Part shown: piece after piece, positions 12,433 to 25,180 of the stretch
Layout: each line of letters starts with the position of its first letter
Position numbering within the stretch: the first letter of the stretch is position 1
Assembly: GCA_037074615.1 (NCBI GenBank)
Contig: CM073518.1
Span: 20,102,501-20,166,500 of the forward strand
Reading direction: 5' to 3'
Length of the DNA: 64,000 bases
DNA from: Leucaena leucocephala
Lineage: Eukaryota > Streptophyta > Magnoliopsida > Fabales > Fabaceae
Notes under the pieces: model-generated
Databases searched by the model: none
Told to the model about the DNA's origin: nothing
The model's input: the letters and a program-made list of their open reading frames with translations, nothing else
Translations under genes and position numbers: made by a program

Positions 12433-13492
12433 TGAACTAGAGAAATTCAAATTTTAAAAGTTAACCAATTTTCGGTTTAAGGACAACAGATATGTACGTT
12501 TAATGTCTAAATATGCCTACATAAATCAATAGAAAGAGAAATTACATTTATCATCATAAGCATTTATACGCGCCAATGGCCTATATTAGAATAACGATAA
12601 TGGCAAATAAAAACCCTCGATAACAAATTTTCTGAAAGTAGTTTTCATGCATATAAATTGTTTAAACATTTCTATTGGAGAAAAGGGCTTCCTGTACCCA
12701 GATCCACATGCAGATAAAAGAAAACATGATGTGAAATTTTTTTTGAGAATAACACCTTTTATTAATCTAGATATACCTATTATAAATTCCAAGTCTAAAT
12801 CTAAACCAGAAAAAAAAAGGGGGGAAAAATAATCCAGGTAAGACTGTGGTGGGGGGATGAAGTGGTAACAAGGGGCAAAAGGCTCTGAAGAAAAATTTCA
12901 GAATCTGAAGGAGAAAAGGCCAGTAAGGATTATCAGAATTCCTATTTACCTGGTGGATAAAGGTAAAATTTACCCGTTGGAGTCAAATATTGCAAACTCA
13001 ACCAAAAGCTTAGCTACCTCTTCCTTCACTTTCACTCTCACAGGGCCCAGTCTAAGATATTTATGTATCAATTTTTAGGTTTGAAATACATTTAAAGATA
13101 TAATTGTCGGAGAGTTAACAGCTTCAGGACATGCAAAGTTGGGTATTTGCAGAACATTAACGATTAAGACTTTCATGAGAACCCAACGCTAAACCACGAA
13201 CGTCACACCACAGGAATCTATTCTACCATTGGAGAAGCAGATCCCTCCCCAAATGTTCTGCATGTGCCACAGATACAAATTCCGAAGGTATCAATGCTAT
13301 ATCTTCCTAACTTATCTCTATTGAACCTTACTGCATGAATAGAGTGAGGATTTTCGCCTTCCACAAAGCAGAAGCAGAAACAGCACAAGGAAGATACTCC
13401 TTAAAAAACAAATCTAAACGAGATTTGCAGCATTATCACAAACGGAATAAAAAAATGTAACTAAAGCCGAGAGAGGGAGGGAGGGAGGGAAC
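12433..13492 (-). other. THIC: Putative 5' UTR intron of THIC
   Basis: A donor CAG/GTTCCC at 13493/13492 follows a leader starting near 13560. Two possible acceptors, 5 bases apart (AG ending at 12437 or 12432), sit just before the start codon at 12424. The roughly 1.05-kb gap has no open frame that continues the protein. Inferred from splice signals and spacing only. Confidence 0.6.
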
Positions 13493-13587
13493 CTGAACGA
13501 AAACGCTTGATAGGAATTCTCTCAGTGAGTGAATGAGTGGAAGAAATGAGTGCCAATGCCCAATACGTTGGGCGTGAGTTGGCCGGC

Positions 13588-13593
13588 TTTATA
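13588..13593 (-). promoter_or_regulatory. TATA box of THIC
   Basis: Minus strand reads CCTATAAAGCC. With usual spacing, transcription would begin at about 13560, giving a leader of about 70 bases before the putative 5' UTR intron. Confidence 0.6.
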
Positions 13594-14128
13594 GGGATCA
13601 GGGAGGCTCAATCATAGATAACGCACACTGGATTTCTTTCCAATAAGAAATAATCTAAATACAGAAAAAAACATTAAAAAGATGACAGAAAAAAATTAAA
13701 AAATAATAAACATATCTAATCTATACCTAGTAATTGTCATAGTATTTATCATATTTTAGTATGTTTTTGTTATTTTTCCAAAAACATTACTGTAAGAATA
13801 ATGATAAAAAAAGAAATATTTCTTTATTTTGTTTAAATTATTTTTATTAAAGCAAATGCCTGTATTTTTTATTTTTTTCTTAGATTATTAAACTTCATCT
13901 TCTAGTTAAATAACTGTCACAGAAATCTGCAGATAAAATAGGTTCATGATTTTTAAGTAAGATAATTTTCTATATTTTATATAAAATCTATTTATAAATA
14001 AAAAATATACTATTCATAGTTACCACCTGGCGTCGTCCTCATTTGTCTAGAAGAAACGCCCCTAAAAAAGGTCAAACATGACGTGGCTCGGGCCCCTGAG
14101 CTCTCGTGATCTTTCTTATAAACTTTTC

Positions 14129-14136
14129 AGATATTT
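14129..14136 (-). promoter_or_regulatory. Evening-element-like AAATATCT in the THIC promoter
   Basis: Minus strand reads CAAATATCT, one base off the clock evening element AAAATATCT, about 570 bp upstream of the inferred transcription start. Arabidopsis THIC is reported to be clock-regulated through such an element, so the position is suggestive. An eight-base match in AT-rich DNA is weak evidence. Confidence 0.3.
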
Positions 14137-14774
14137 GTAAGGACGCTGACACACCATACCAATAATATATTATAATTATTTTTTATTTTTGTGATAATGA
14201 TAGAAAAAACTAATCTGAAAAGTATAGGGAAGAGAGGATGTAAACAAGAAAAACGACACTTTTTGGCATATCAATTAGCGAAGTTAGGTTTTTCTTTTGT
14301 CAATAAAGATTTGCGGTTAATATTAATAAATTGTTAATTGATATAATAATTAATAAATAATTTTATTTTTATAAAAAATATAAATTTAAATTATAAAAAA
14401 TACACTTATTACAAGATGTGAAATTTATTTACATTCTAATTTTTTTGTCCTATATAGGTGGATACAATTTACTGTAAAGTTTATGTCTTTATTATATTAA
14501 TATGAATGATGTATTACATGTTAGTTAGTTCTGTTTGTATTATGCCGACCTTTAAAAGTAATTCAAATATTCACATCATTTAGGATGGGGTATTAATTTA
14601 TATTGATATTATTAATTGATAATTTTAAAATAAGAATAAAATTATACTTGTTTAAAAAAAAGAGAGAAAGAAAACCCACTTAACCAGTTTTTTAATTGAG
14701 CATAACAAAATATTTATGTACATAAAATTAGAATACTCCCTTCCTCCTATGAAGATTACTTTCTTTAAGTTTAA

Positions 14775-15516
14775 GTGTGTGTTTGGATAAAATTTTAAAA
14801 ATTGGCTTATAGAAAAAATGAGCTTTTAGACAGCTTATGGAAAAAGGCTTTTAGAGAAGAGTTTATGAAAAAAAAGTGGTTATGAATAAATAAGTGTTTG
14901 GATAGTTATTTTTAGAATAATTTTTTATATTGATAAATTACTAAAAAATGTATAAGATAAAAAAATAAAATCAAACCATAAGCACTGTTCATCTTGTTTG
15001 CAACCCACAGCTTGAGCAACCATCGCGAGGGGAGACTGACGACGGCGACAGCCACCCAATGCTTGAGCGACCCACGACGTGCAATGATGACAAGCGGTGA
15101 CCGACGATCCAGGACGAGCGGCGATGTCGATGACCCACGAGCGGCGAGTGGTGACCCACTGTGTCTTCTCTTTGAGCAACGACGGCTACAGTGACCACCG
15201 CGTCTTCTCTCTGAGCAGCAACGACTGCAACGGCGACACGATGGGTTGCAAGTCATGAGCTGACGCCGAAGGAGAAGAAGAGAGAGAGGAGAAAGAAAAG
15301 GAGAGAGGGGAAAAAATAGAGGTAAAATAGTAAACGGGTAGTCCATAAGCTCTTTTACTATTATAAAAGCTAGTCCTACCAGCTTATTTGAAACCATGGT
15401 TTTGCTCAGAAGCACTTATGGACAAATATTGTTGTTTGTTTTAAAATTTCTCTAAACCAAAATTTTATCCAAAAGAGTTTCTAAAACTATGATTTGGATT
15501 ACATCCAAACAGGCCC
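14775..15516. mobile_element. PIF/Harbinger-like MITE (family A, copy 1) with a GC-rich insert
   Basis: Flanked by TAA direct repeats (14772-14774 and 15517-15519). The ends are inverted: GTGTGTGTTTGGAT on the left and the complement of GGGCCTGTTTGGAT on the right. The outer parts match the element at 49486-49996 in opposite orientation. The middle (about 15000-15245) is unusually GC-rich, with degenerate repeats built on GTTGCTCA and GTGGGTC, and is absent from copy 2. The minus-strand open frames across it (for example 14912-15415) are low-complexity Arg/Ser/Cys-rich and I do not call them genes. Confidence 0.75.
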
Positions 15517-15519
15517 TAA

Positions 15520-17950
15520 GTGTAAGAACTCTAATTGAAGGGTTTGTTTAGTTTTAAATGTAATATATTTTAATATTATGTAAAGCTATGTATTTTTTTT
15601 TATTAAAAATAATCATATTTAAAATATTAAATGTAATAAATTTTATTATGTCTGAGGGTTTATGTAGCCAGAGAGGATTAAATATAATTTCCCAAATTAC
15701 TTATTAACTCATTTGATAAAATTAATATTATGTCTAGTTCTAATTATAATATTTTATTAATTTTTATAGAGAGATTAAATAAACTAAATAAATCACTTTA
15801 AAATATTTATATTTATTTATTTTTATTAAATTAATTTATTTGATTTATAAACTACTTATTTTAAAAAGATTATATAATATTGTTATAATTAAGTAGTTTA
15901 TTTAATTTCTCAAAAAAATAATAGAATATTATAATTAAGACCGGTAGTACTAATTTAGGTTATTCTTGCTGGGAATGTGGTCAATACAAATTAGGAGGAA
16001 TTTGTCCCCCAAAGGTGGAAATTTCTTAAGCAACCGATCCTTCCCTTAAATAGAAAAATCTAAGGTAAATTTAAATTCTTTCCCATATTATATATACTTT
16101 TTCAGGGAAAAGAAAAGGATTGCTCCACCATTAGTTTTTGCCCCTCTATTCATTTAATCAAATCTGTATTGTTCTTTGTTCTTTTAAATATCTTGTGGTG
16201 TTAAATATAAATAGACATGTTTTCTTATAAATTGGCACGGAAAATAAAAACAGGAAAGTATTATTTATAAGTAGACTATCATGAGCCTTGTTTGGGCGAT
16301 CACTGAGATGAATTGTAGCATTCATGATCTATAAATAATATTGTTAATAAATTATCAACTGCCTTCTTAAAATTTTATAATACTTAATTCAATTAAAAAT
16401 TAAATTTAAATCAACTCAACTCAATATTTTTATTTATTCCTTTATTATAATTAATAATCTTAATCTATAATTTTACTTTAATTTTTTAAAAATTTTAGTC
16501 TCACAATAGTAATAATTAATCAGTAATTCTATTAATTAATTCTATAATATTTTAAATTTCTATGTATTAAGATTCATAATAATTATAAAACAATTTAATT
16601 TTAAAAGATTTTAAACTCCATGATAATAATTGATCTATAATTCCATTAACTAATTTTATTATATTTTAAATTTCTAACAATAATACTAATTTATAATAAT
16701 TATAAATAGTTAATTATAATTTATTTTTTTCACTCCCTGCACAACTCATTGGGGGAAAAATCTCTTGTTTTTGTATTATATGTTGATTTATTCATAACAT
16801 ACTTTGTTATAAATTTATCTGTTTGCAGCTTCAACTGGGATAAGCTTCCAAGTCCTTGTGCCATCAAGAATATCTTCTATCCTCTAATATATGGAAATAT
16901 CATACCTGCCTACTTCTACTTTAAATTAAAGTTAATTTAACTTCAATAATTCATTTCATTATTAGAAAAATTTTAAATTTGTATAATTCTAGTGGTCGTT
17001 CCTTTCAAATCATTTTCATGGCACTGTTACCTTTGAAGAAAACTCATCCACAAAGGAGCACGGTCCACCAAAAGCATGCAATTTGCTCTTTTCTAGCAAC
17101 ACAGATATTTTAGTCTCCCCTCAAAAATATCAGAAACCATTACCATAACAAGTACAAAAATCATCACAATCATCCACGCTGGGTAAAACACTAGCACCCC
17201 TCTGATCTTAGTCACTTGCTCATACAAGACAATGTGATGATGCAGACACAACAACAAATGGGGCCAATTCACAAAACAACAATTCCTTTCGGCCTAAGAA
17301 ACTCCTTTCTAACAGACAAATCTTTATACACATTTCAATATATTGAAGGGGCCACTTGAAAATGACAGTTATAATCAATATATAAAATCTGTAACAAGTC
17401 ACATTATACACAAGCCACTAACAATGTAACTCATTTTTCAAGCTTCGTGCTGTGCACAGAAATCCCATCTAGTATCCATGAAAAATACTCGGGGGAATTA
17501 TCATGAGGTCCTGAATAAGAGATTTAATTATCAAAACAGTCCCAAGTAATATAAACTTGTCAATTCATACATTAGAACTTATCATTGTTAGCTCATCAGT
17601 TATCTTTAGGACTTTAAGTAATTAAGTCCCTTTACTTGGGACCTCATTGAAATTCCCCAAAATACTTTGGAGTAACATGTAGGAGAGCACTATGAAACAT
17701 GCGACGAGGAGCTGGTGTATGTACTTCTTTGATCTTTACTTCTTGGCTTTGGCTGAGAAAGTTGCGAGTCAACACGAAATAGGTTGGCTGTGTTAAAAAT
17801 GGCGCCAAATTTGACCTTAGTGAGGAATATACAAAAGTTGAGGGTAAGCTAATGCTAGCTGGGGGATAAGTTCTCCGGCTTCGGCCATGTATGTGTATGT
17901 CAAAGATACTCCAGGTTTCAACCCCACATTGCTAGCATATAAGAGAACTC
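15520..17950. other. AT-rich spacer and FTSH 3' flank
   Basis: Strongly AT-rich up to about 16950, including a loose two-copy repeat of about 120 bp (near 16500-16610 and 16620-16720). From about 17000 to 17960 the composition becomes more balanced, and this part probably holds the 3' UTR of the FTSH gene, whose stop codon is at 17961-17963. No independent gene seen. Confidence 0.45.
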
Positions 17951-17960
17951 GTTCAGCTTT

Positions 17961-20900
17961 TCAGGAACTCACTTGCAAAGGGAGAAAAGACTCTTGCTTT
18001 CCCTGGACAAAGAGTGCAAGTTCTGTTGGAGCAACCACCAATTTTAACCACTTCTGCAGCTCTTCACCCTCCACTTTCTCCTTTTCTGAAGAATAAGTTT
18101 ATAATAACATGATTAATAAGCCCAAACAGAGTTATTCAACATCACCAGTGTATAACATATACTCAAAAGATAAGCACGCTTTTCATATCCCAAGGTTATC
18201 GGAGATGCCTTCAGAAGAGTTCTGTATAATGAGCTACCATCTAAATATCAAGACCTGAATCTATTATTTATACTTCTACTCCATCCATTCATTTATCGAT
18301 TAATGGTGTAATACAGCATATGAGCCACAAAAGCAAAGCAAGGAAAATCTTAGTAGCATAGCAGAAATGCCTTCATCGTCATTAATATGTTTGCTTGCTT
18401 GCTTGCGGTAATTGTGGCCTCTCAGGAGAATTGATGACTGCATCAAAGATGTACTTGCTAGTATAGAATTCTTAATTGGTTAGTTTAAATAGAGCCCTGG
18501 ACAGTGAATATTGCAGAACAGGATGGGATACGATGAGATAGAATGCAATGGAACAAAGACACAGGGAATAGGTTAAGAAGCCATGGATGCTGCGGTAAAG
18601 AAAGTATATCTCGCCCACCACCCCACCCATTATCCTCGCTTCTCACAAATTAGAATGATCCCCAGAGCTATGTATTTTATTTTAGCCTACTTCTTCTGAG
18701 ATAGCAAGGTTTTAAAAGAACTCGATCTACATAATACCCATTCATATAAACTAAAATACTTAGTTGTCAGCTATCAAGCATAAACCGTGCCAAACCAGAT
18801 ATCAATAAATACTAAAAGATATTACCTTCCAACTGCGCACCAAGACCCTCCAAAACAGTAGGATTAGCTCGCACAATGGAAAGTGCTACATCCAGAGAAG
18901 ACTGCAACAGCATTTTCACCTCTCTTTGAACCAGATCAACAAGTTGCCCCTGTTTGTGTTCAGACTGGAATCAGCATATGGAAGAAATTGAACTAGAGAA
19001 AGAAAGAACTAAATAAACTGCAGGACCTGGTCCCTTCCCCATGGAACTGCTCCTCCAGACTCATCTATTCCACCATTAGAAAGTGTGGCTATTGACACAG
19101 GGCCTATGGTCTCATTAAGACCATATTCAGCTACTGCCTTGTATGCCATGTCAGTTGCTCGCCTAATGTCATCAAGAGCACCTGTTGACACTCTACCTGA
19201 GTAAACAACTGCTTCTGCAGCACGTCCTCCAAGAAGGGTAACCAGACGACCACGCAACTCATCAATAAATAGCAAATATCTATCCTCATGGGTTGGAGGA
19301 ATATAAGTAAAGCCCAAAGCCCCTCCTGACCTTGGCAAGATGCTTAGTTTCTGATGACAAAAAGATGTGAAGTAAGGAAAAATCTATAATAAGCAATAAT
19401 TAATGAAAAGATAAGCAACTTCAAATACAGAATTTACCCATTGCATGCGTAAACACAGGCAGCAATAACAAAAAATCATGCATAGCGTTGCAGAAACAGA
19501 AAAAATCATACGTAATATTCCAAGCGCCCAAACTCGTCTACCAACAAGATAAAGCACAATCCCTGATGACCAGTCATCCAAACTCAGCTGCTATTGTTCA
19601 GAAGAAAGCCTATGGCCCCAAAGCATTTAGTGACAGTGAAAATATGCAATCCTTTTGAAGTCTTGGTTTATAATTACTCAATGTTATGAATATCAAATTT
19701 ATACATCATCCATCAAACCTAGCTCTTATTCATGAACTAATTAAAACATTAAAAAAAATTAATAAAAAGCTTGTCAAAGGTTGAATAATACAAATCTCAA
19801 ATTTAGTCTACATGGGCGAAAGATTGTTAGTTATCAAAGTAACTATGAGTACAGGCACAATTCTTAAGTTTTGTGTTGACTCTCAAAGAGTTAAACACAA
19901 ACAAGTACAAGAATGCAAGCACAATATCAACACGTGACAAAGCATTTTAGTCATAAACCTAGCATCTTCCATGGTTTACCTCAACACGTGGCTGTCCAGG
20001 AAGGAGATTTGCAACTGCAGTACCTACAACAGCATGACCAGCTTCGTGTCGTGCAACCACAGCCTTCTCACTACCCTGCAATTTGGCAGTCTTCTTCTCT
20101 ATGCCCTGAAAAAAGTAGCTTGGTTCATTTTCTTGACCAACTCTTTAAACTAGAGTCACATTGATGAAACTGAAAGATCTTCTATATAACATGTTAGACA
20201 TAACTCATCAATTATGCAGAAAATAAGTCTGACCTAAAATCATTGAGAATGCAACAATTAAATACATGAAGAAACATTCAAGACTAGTATATGGAATAAT
20301 AGTTCTCATAAAAATCAGCAAAATATAACTTTTTGCTATACATCCCATGTCAAATCAAATATTCAGTCTTGGGAATAATATTTCCAACTAACCTGAGTCA
20401 ACTAGAAGACATTTGAGCCTCCACATGTTATTAACTTATAATGAACAGAACTATTGCACAGATAATATTGTCATGACATGGCTGTTTATAATCAATTTCA
20501 AAGTGCGTTTCACAGACACAGGCAAAAGACAGGTAATGGGAATCTCTCTCTCTCTCCATCTGCTTTCCCATTTAAAGTTTCACAAATAAGGCATCCATCT
20601 GATTCCTGGACGCTTTTTAGAAGGACTTCATACTCTGAGAACAGCACATACTGTGTGGTTGAAATCTCCACATAAACATAAAGCATGATATATTGGATTA
20701 TACCATGTAGCTTCTATTGACAATCTAGCTCACAGCTAAATCATTATCCATGCATATTAAGCTTGCATCTTTCTGAATAGTCCTGGTAATTATATATAGC
20801 TTTTTTAATGACAATTATATATAGCTTAATTAGTATAGCTTTTCTGAAGTGACTGCCTCATTTTAACCTCAGACGATGTCATTCAATCCTAGAACTTAGC

Positions 20901-23900
20901 TCAAAGAAGCCAAGACATCTAGGTTGACCTCAGAGGCATGGCCTTAATAACGTTTTATTTTCAACAGAATTAAGACTGCCAAACTTAAGACCCATTTGAA
21001 GCATAGAATGCATTAGAAAGGTGATTTCTTAAACGAGAAATGTCTCTTATTCTTCTGGATAGACAAGTAATGAAAAGATATTGGTTTGACTAACAAACAT
21101 GACTTACAGCTATTGATCTCTCCACAGCTTGAATAAAATCAATTTTCTCCACAACAATTTTGTTTTGCCTTCCAGCTAGTAGGGCAGCTTCATTTACAAG
21201 GTTTGCAAGATCTGCCCTGTAACAATGCATGAAATAATTCAGATTAAAACTTCAACTTTAGCATATTCAAAGTAAAAGGGAATGACAAGAAGAGCAATGC
21301 ATTTACCCAGTGAAACCTGTGGTCATAGAAGCAATGTCACCGAGGTCAACATCTTTGGCTAAAGGAAGTTCTTTCTTGGCAACATGAACTTTTAGGATGC
21401 ACTCTCTTCCACTCCTATCAGGAGTTTCCACCTATCAAAAAGGGGAAATAAATGAGGCACTTGTTCTAAAAATATGGAGAGCCATGAACTACTTCAATAA
21501 TGAAAGCCAAATGAGATTTTGAAACTAGAACACAAACCATAACCACACGATCAAATCTTCCTGGTCGACGAAGAGCAGGGTCTAAAACATCAGCACGATT
21601 GGTTGCACCAAGAACAATAACTGCAGAGTTGCTGTCAAAACCATCCATCTCCTGTAAAGTAATTTTAGTACATTATCCTTAATGTAGCAAATAACTTCAC
21701 AATCAGAAAATAAGACATGATATCAAAGGGATGCTAACAGTGAGCAACTGATTTAATGTTTGCTCTCGCTCATCATTGCTGACAATACGAAATTTGCCAT
21801 CACGACTTTTAGCCACAGCATCTATCTGTGTACCAAAACAGATTCTGATTGATCAAATACCGATAACTAGTTGTTGAACTCAATCATCCCAATTAACAAG
21901 ATAATGCATATTCTTACCTCATCAATAAATATTATTGACGGAGCTTCCTTTTTTGCTCGTGCAAAGAGGTCTCTCACACGGGAGGCACCCATGCCGACAT
22001 ATAACTCCACAAACTCACTAGCAGAACAGCTTATGAATGGCACATCGGCTTCCCCAGCTACAGCCTTAGCTAGTAGAGTCTTACCTGTTCCAGGAAGACC
22101 CACCAGGAGAACACCCCGAGGAGGACGAGCGCCAAGTCGAATATATCTGTCCGGATTTCTAAGAAATTCCTAGGATGGGCACAAGTGAAAAAAATTCTAC
22201 ATCATGGAAAGAAATAAAAATGAAAAGAGAAGATCATGCTGTAAAACTTTTAGCCTCTAAAACACCCTACAGATTAAAAGGGAAGAATATGTGCTTAAGA
22301 GAGTCCAGCCTACCACAATCTCTTCTAACTCTTCCTTAGCCTCATCAACACCAGCAACATCAGCAAAAGTGATAGTTTCACCTTGATCAGATGACTTTGC
22401 ACCAGAAGAGGTACCTGGTTTCCGGTTCCTAATCTGACCAGCTGTATGCTGTACACAGTATATATACACTCAGGAAAATGTTGCATTTTAACCATCTAGA
22501 AAGAGGGAGAAGGCCCAAAAAAGACGTAGCAAGCAATCTAGCACCTGAGAAAAGCTCACAGGGAATCGATGCAGAAGCCCAGCAAGCACAGCAACATAGA
22601 ACAAGGCTATCTGTGCATATGATATGATAATGTAGTGAGCATGATGAAAAGAAACAAAGATGATAGAATGAAAAGGTGATATAGCAAATATATAAAAAGT
22701 TAAAAAAAGGCTTCTTATTCATTCTGCAATCATAATAATATACAATCACAGTAAAAAGGAACCAGATATCAATCTACGCGGTGGAATAGTTAGCTGTAGT
22801 GAAAAAAGAGTTGGGTTTTATGTAGACAGATCTACCTCATAAAATCAAGATTAAAAAAAAAAAAAAAGCTTCCATTAAACGGGTTGAAACCTTCCGGTTG
22901 TGTTTTTTTTTTTTTTTTGGTTTTTGATTCCTCATGGTACAAAAAGTACAGCATCTAATTCTAAACTCTATAAATTGTCCCCATATCAGAGTCCTCATAA
23001 TCTGTAAATTCAGATATACTTGTTACACACATGTATAAATTACTTCCTGAATTAAGACCCTTAGCAACTAAAATTTCTAATTACTCCAACACCGTATTAG
23101 CACTCTATATAAGGATAAAATGCTTCTCGAGTCTAAAATGCAACTTCCTTACCAAAGCTGAGTTAAAGAATCCACCAGAACGTTTATCCGGTGACCCGAA
23201 TTCCACCTCATTTTCCAACATCTTTTCATATGGAGTTTTTATATCACTTGGCCTCGTTGTTGTGTAAACTATCCTTTTTGTTGGAGCAACGCTCTTAATC
23301 AACGATTCTGACTCTTGCAACTTACTTACTCCCGCAATTTCACTATCCTGAACGCTTCCTAAATCAGACTTCAATTTAAACATGATATGGACACCATCAA
23401 CCTCCACCTTCTGTACTTGATTACTGTTAATTTTACTCAAGAAATCGCTGTATGGCACACTAACAAACGTAGTGGGAGTCCTCGGCTCCGACCCAGGTAA
23501 TGGAACCCCGGGGCGAAGTAACCGCATAACAAAAATAACAATCCCCAATTGCAAAAGCAAAACTCCAATTTCCTGAGCTTGAACTATAGGTTGCCACCTC
23601 CACTTCCCTCCCTTAGAACTCCACCACCACCCGCCTTTCCCATGTTTCTCCCTCCTCCGGTTCGAACCGGAAGTCGGCGAATTCTTGACCCCTTGACCCT
23701 CGCTGGTATTCGCTGCTTCACCCTTCTCACCAGAACCTGAACCCGCCGCCGTCGAATCGCTTTCCTGACCGCTAGCTCTAATGCTACAACAACCCTTTCT
23801 GAGTCCGTAGTTCCTCACAAAACCTCCCCACAAATTTAACCGCTCTGAATTCCTCGACAAATTAACTTGCTTGTAAGCTCTAATGGGCGGAACCTCCACG

Positions 23901-24049
23901 GAATTCGCAACGTAATGACTCGAATACTTGCAAAAAAACCTCGATTTCTGGGGGGGAAAGCCCCATCCTTGCCAGTGATAGAAATTCGAATTCGAATTTA
24001 GATAGAATTTGCTGTAAGTTAACGGTGAAAGGTACTCCAACGCGGACAT
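17961..24049 (-). CDS. FTSH7/9: Chloroplast ATP-dependent zinc metalloprotease, FTSH7/FTSH9 type
   Basis: Twelve exons with consistent phases: 23153-24049, 22545-22610, 22314-22448, 21918-22169, 21739-21825, 21538-21651, 21307-21431, 21108-21216, 19980-20105, 19027-19350, 18826-18949 and 17961-18085, giving 827 aa (Arabidopsis FTSH7/9 are about 800). Order: Ser-rich transit peptide, a basic Gly/Trp-rich stretch, two membrane spans (about 170-195 and 300-316), the AAA+ domain with Walker A GLPGTGKT (about 390-397), Walker B IIFIDE (about 445-450) and the second region of homology ending RRPGRFDR (about 507-514), then the M41 zinc site HEAGH (about 615-619). All catalytic motifs are intact. It is an envelope or thylakoid AAA+ protease; the precise role of FTSH7/9 is poorly defined. 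The Met at 24049 is preferred over an in-frame one at 24079 because MSALEYLSP resembles family N-termini. Intron 8 is the longest, about 1 kb. Confidence 0.95.
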
Positions 24050-24377
24050 TCCGAAATACCCAGAAATAAGAAAAAACAAAACCTGAGGGCGTTCGTATCT
24101 TCGTACAGATGCATACAGGCGAGTTTCAGGGATATAGTTGCAGAGAAAATGGTGCTAAAATCGGGAGAAGGCGAGACACAGAGAGAGGAAGTCAAGGTGG
24201 TCCGACAAGTGAATGAAGCCGTTCGATTAGAGAGAAGTGAAAGATCTAAACCGTCCACATTCGATTTTAAGAATACAGCGTCTTCGGTTGAGGGGATTTT
24301 TTTATTTCTACATCGAGTGGGATAGGATTCGGTGTGCTGCGTCCCACTGAAAGCGAAAATCCAAGTCATTCAAGAAA

Positions 24378-24389
24378 GTACACGTGTAC
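24378..24389. promoter_or_regulatory. Palindromic G-box upstream of FTSH
   Basis: GTACACGTGTAC is a perfect 12-bp palindrome with the CACGTG core at 24381-24386, about 330 bp upstream of the FTSH start codon. G-boxes bind bHLH/bZIP factors and are frequent in light-regulated plastid genes. Function here is inferred. Confidence 0.45.
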
Positions 24390-24524
24390 AGTAATGAAAG
24401 GCAGGGGAGGGATCTCCTAATGATTTTGCGGCAATTTCGCGCGCAAATTAGAATCCCACGTTCCGCAATGCGTGAGGACCACCCGCAGTGAAGCCAATCA
24501 ACCACAGCCCAGGACTTATTCTTA

Positions 24525-25177
24525 GGCTTTGTTTGGTGGGGGGTTTTGAGAGGGAGGGTAGGGAAGATATAAGTGTGTTTGGTTAGGAAAAATGGAGGGG
24601 AGGGGAGGTGAAATTTTTTGTCCTTATGTGCTCACCTCCCCTCCAAAAGTGGAGGTTTTTAGAGGGGAGAGAAATTTTTTATGTAAATTTGACAAAATTA
24701 CCCTTTGTAATATTTTAATATTCCAATTATACCCTCCTCCTCTCCTCACACATCAAGCATCAATTTTCTCTCTTTTTCTTTTTTTGACATTTTTACATTG
24801 ATTGCTCAAGCATTTTATTAATTTATATATTATATTAATATATATATAATAATTATTAATTAATAAGAGACAACATTAAAATTTTATCATATTTTTTATT
24901 TTTTTAATTTTATCATTATATATAAATGAGATAAAAAATTTGAGATTTATAAATTAAAAAATAATAATTTTAATATAAATATTATAAATAAATTTAAATA
25001 AATAGTTAAGGGCATATTTGTCAACTTTTAATTAACTCTCCTACCCTCCCCTCCCGAACCAAACAAAAAGCATCATCTCTCCTCCCCTACCTTCACCCCC
25101 ATAACCTCCCTTACCCTTACCTACCCTCCCTTACATTAACTCAACCTACCCTCCCCTAAATTGAACCAAACAATACC
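24525..25177. mobile_element. Tourist-like (PIF/Harbinger) MITE in the FTSH upstream region
   Basis: Flanked by TTA direct repeats (24522-24524 and 25178-25180). Left end GGCTTTGTTTGG, right end complement GGTATTGTTTGG. The subterminal zones are purine-rich on the left (GAGAGGGAGGGTAGGG) and pyrimidine-rich on the right, partly complementary. The interior is AT-rich and non-coding. It is about 650 bp long and lies about 475 bp upstream of the FTSH start codon. Confidence 0.75.
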
Positions 25178-25180
25178 TTA

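Noticed and set aside
14912..15415. 167-codon minus-strand open frame, Cys/Arg/Ser-rich
   Set aside because: It lies wholly inside a Harbinger-like MITE and is built from a GC-rich degenerate repeat. There is no domain and several frames are open at once, which is a composition effect.
22841..22920. Poly-A and poly-T runs that might mark a retroposed gene
   Set aside because: They lie inside FTSH intron 1. No retrocopy sequence or target duplication is evident.
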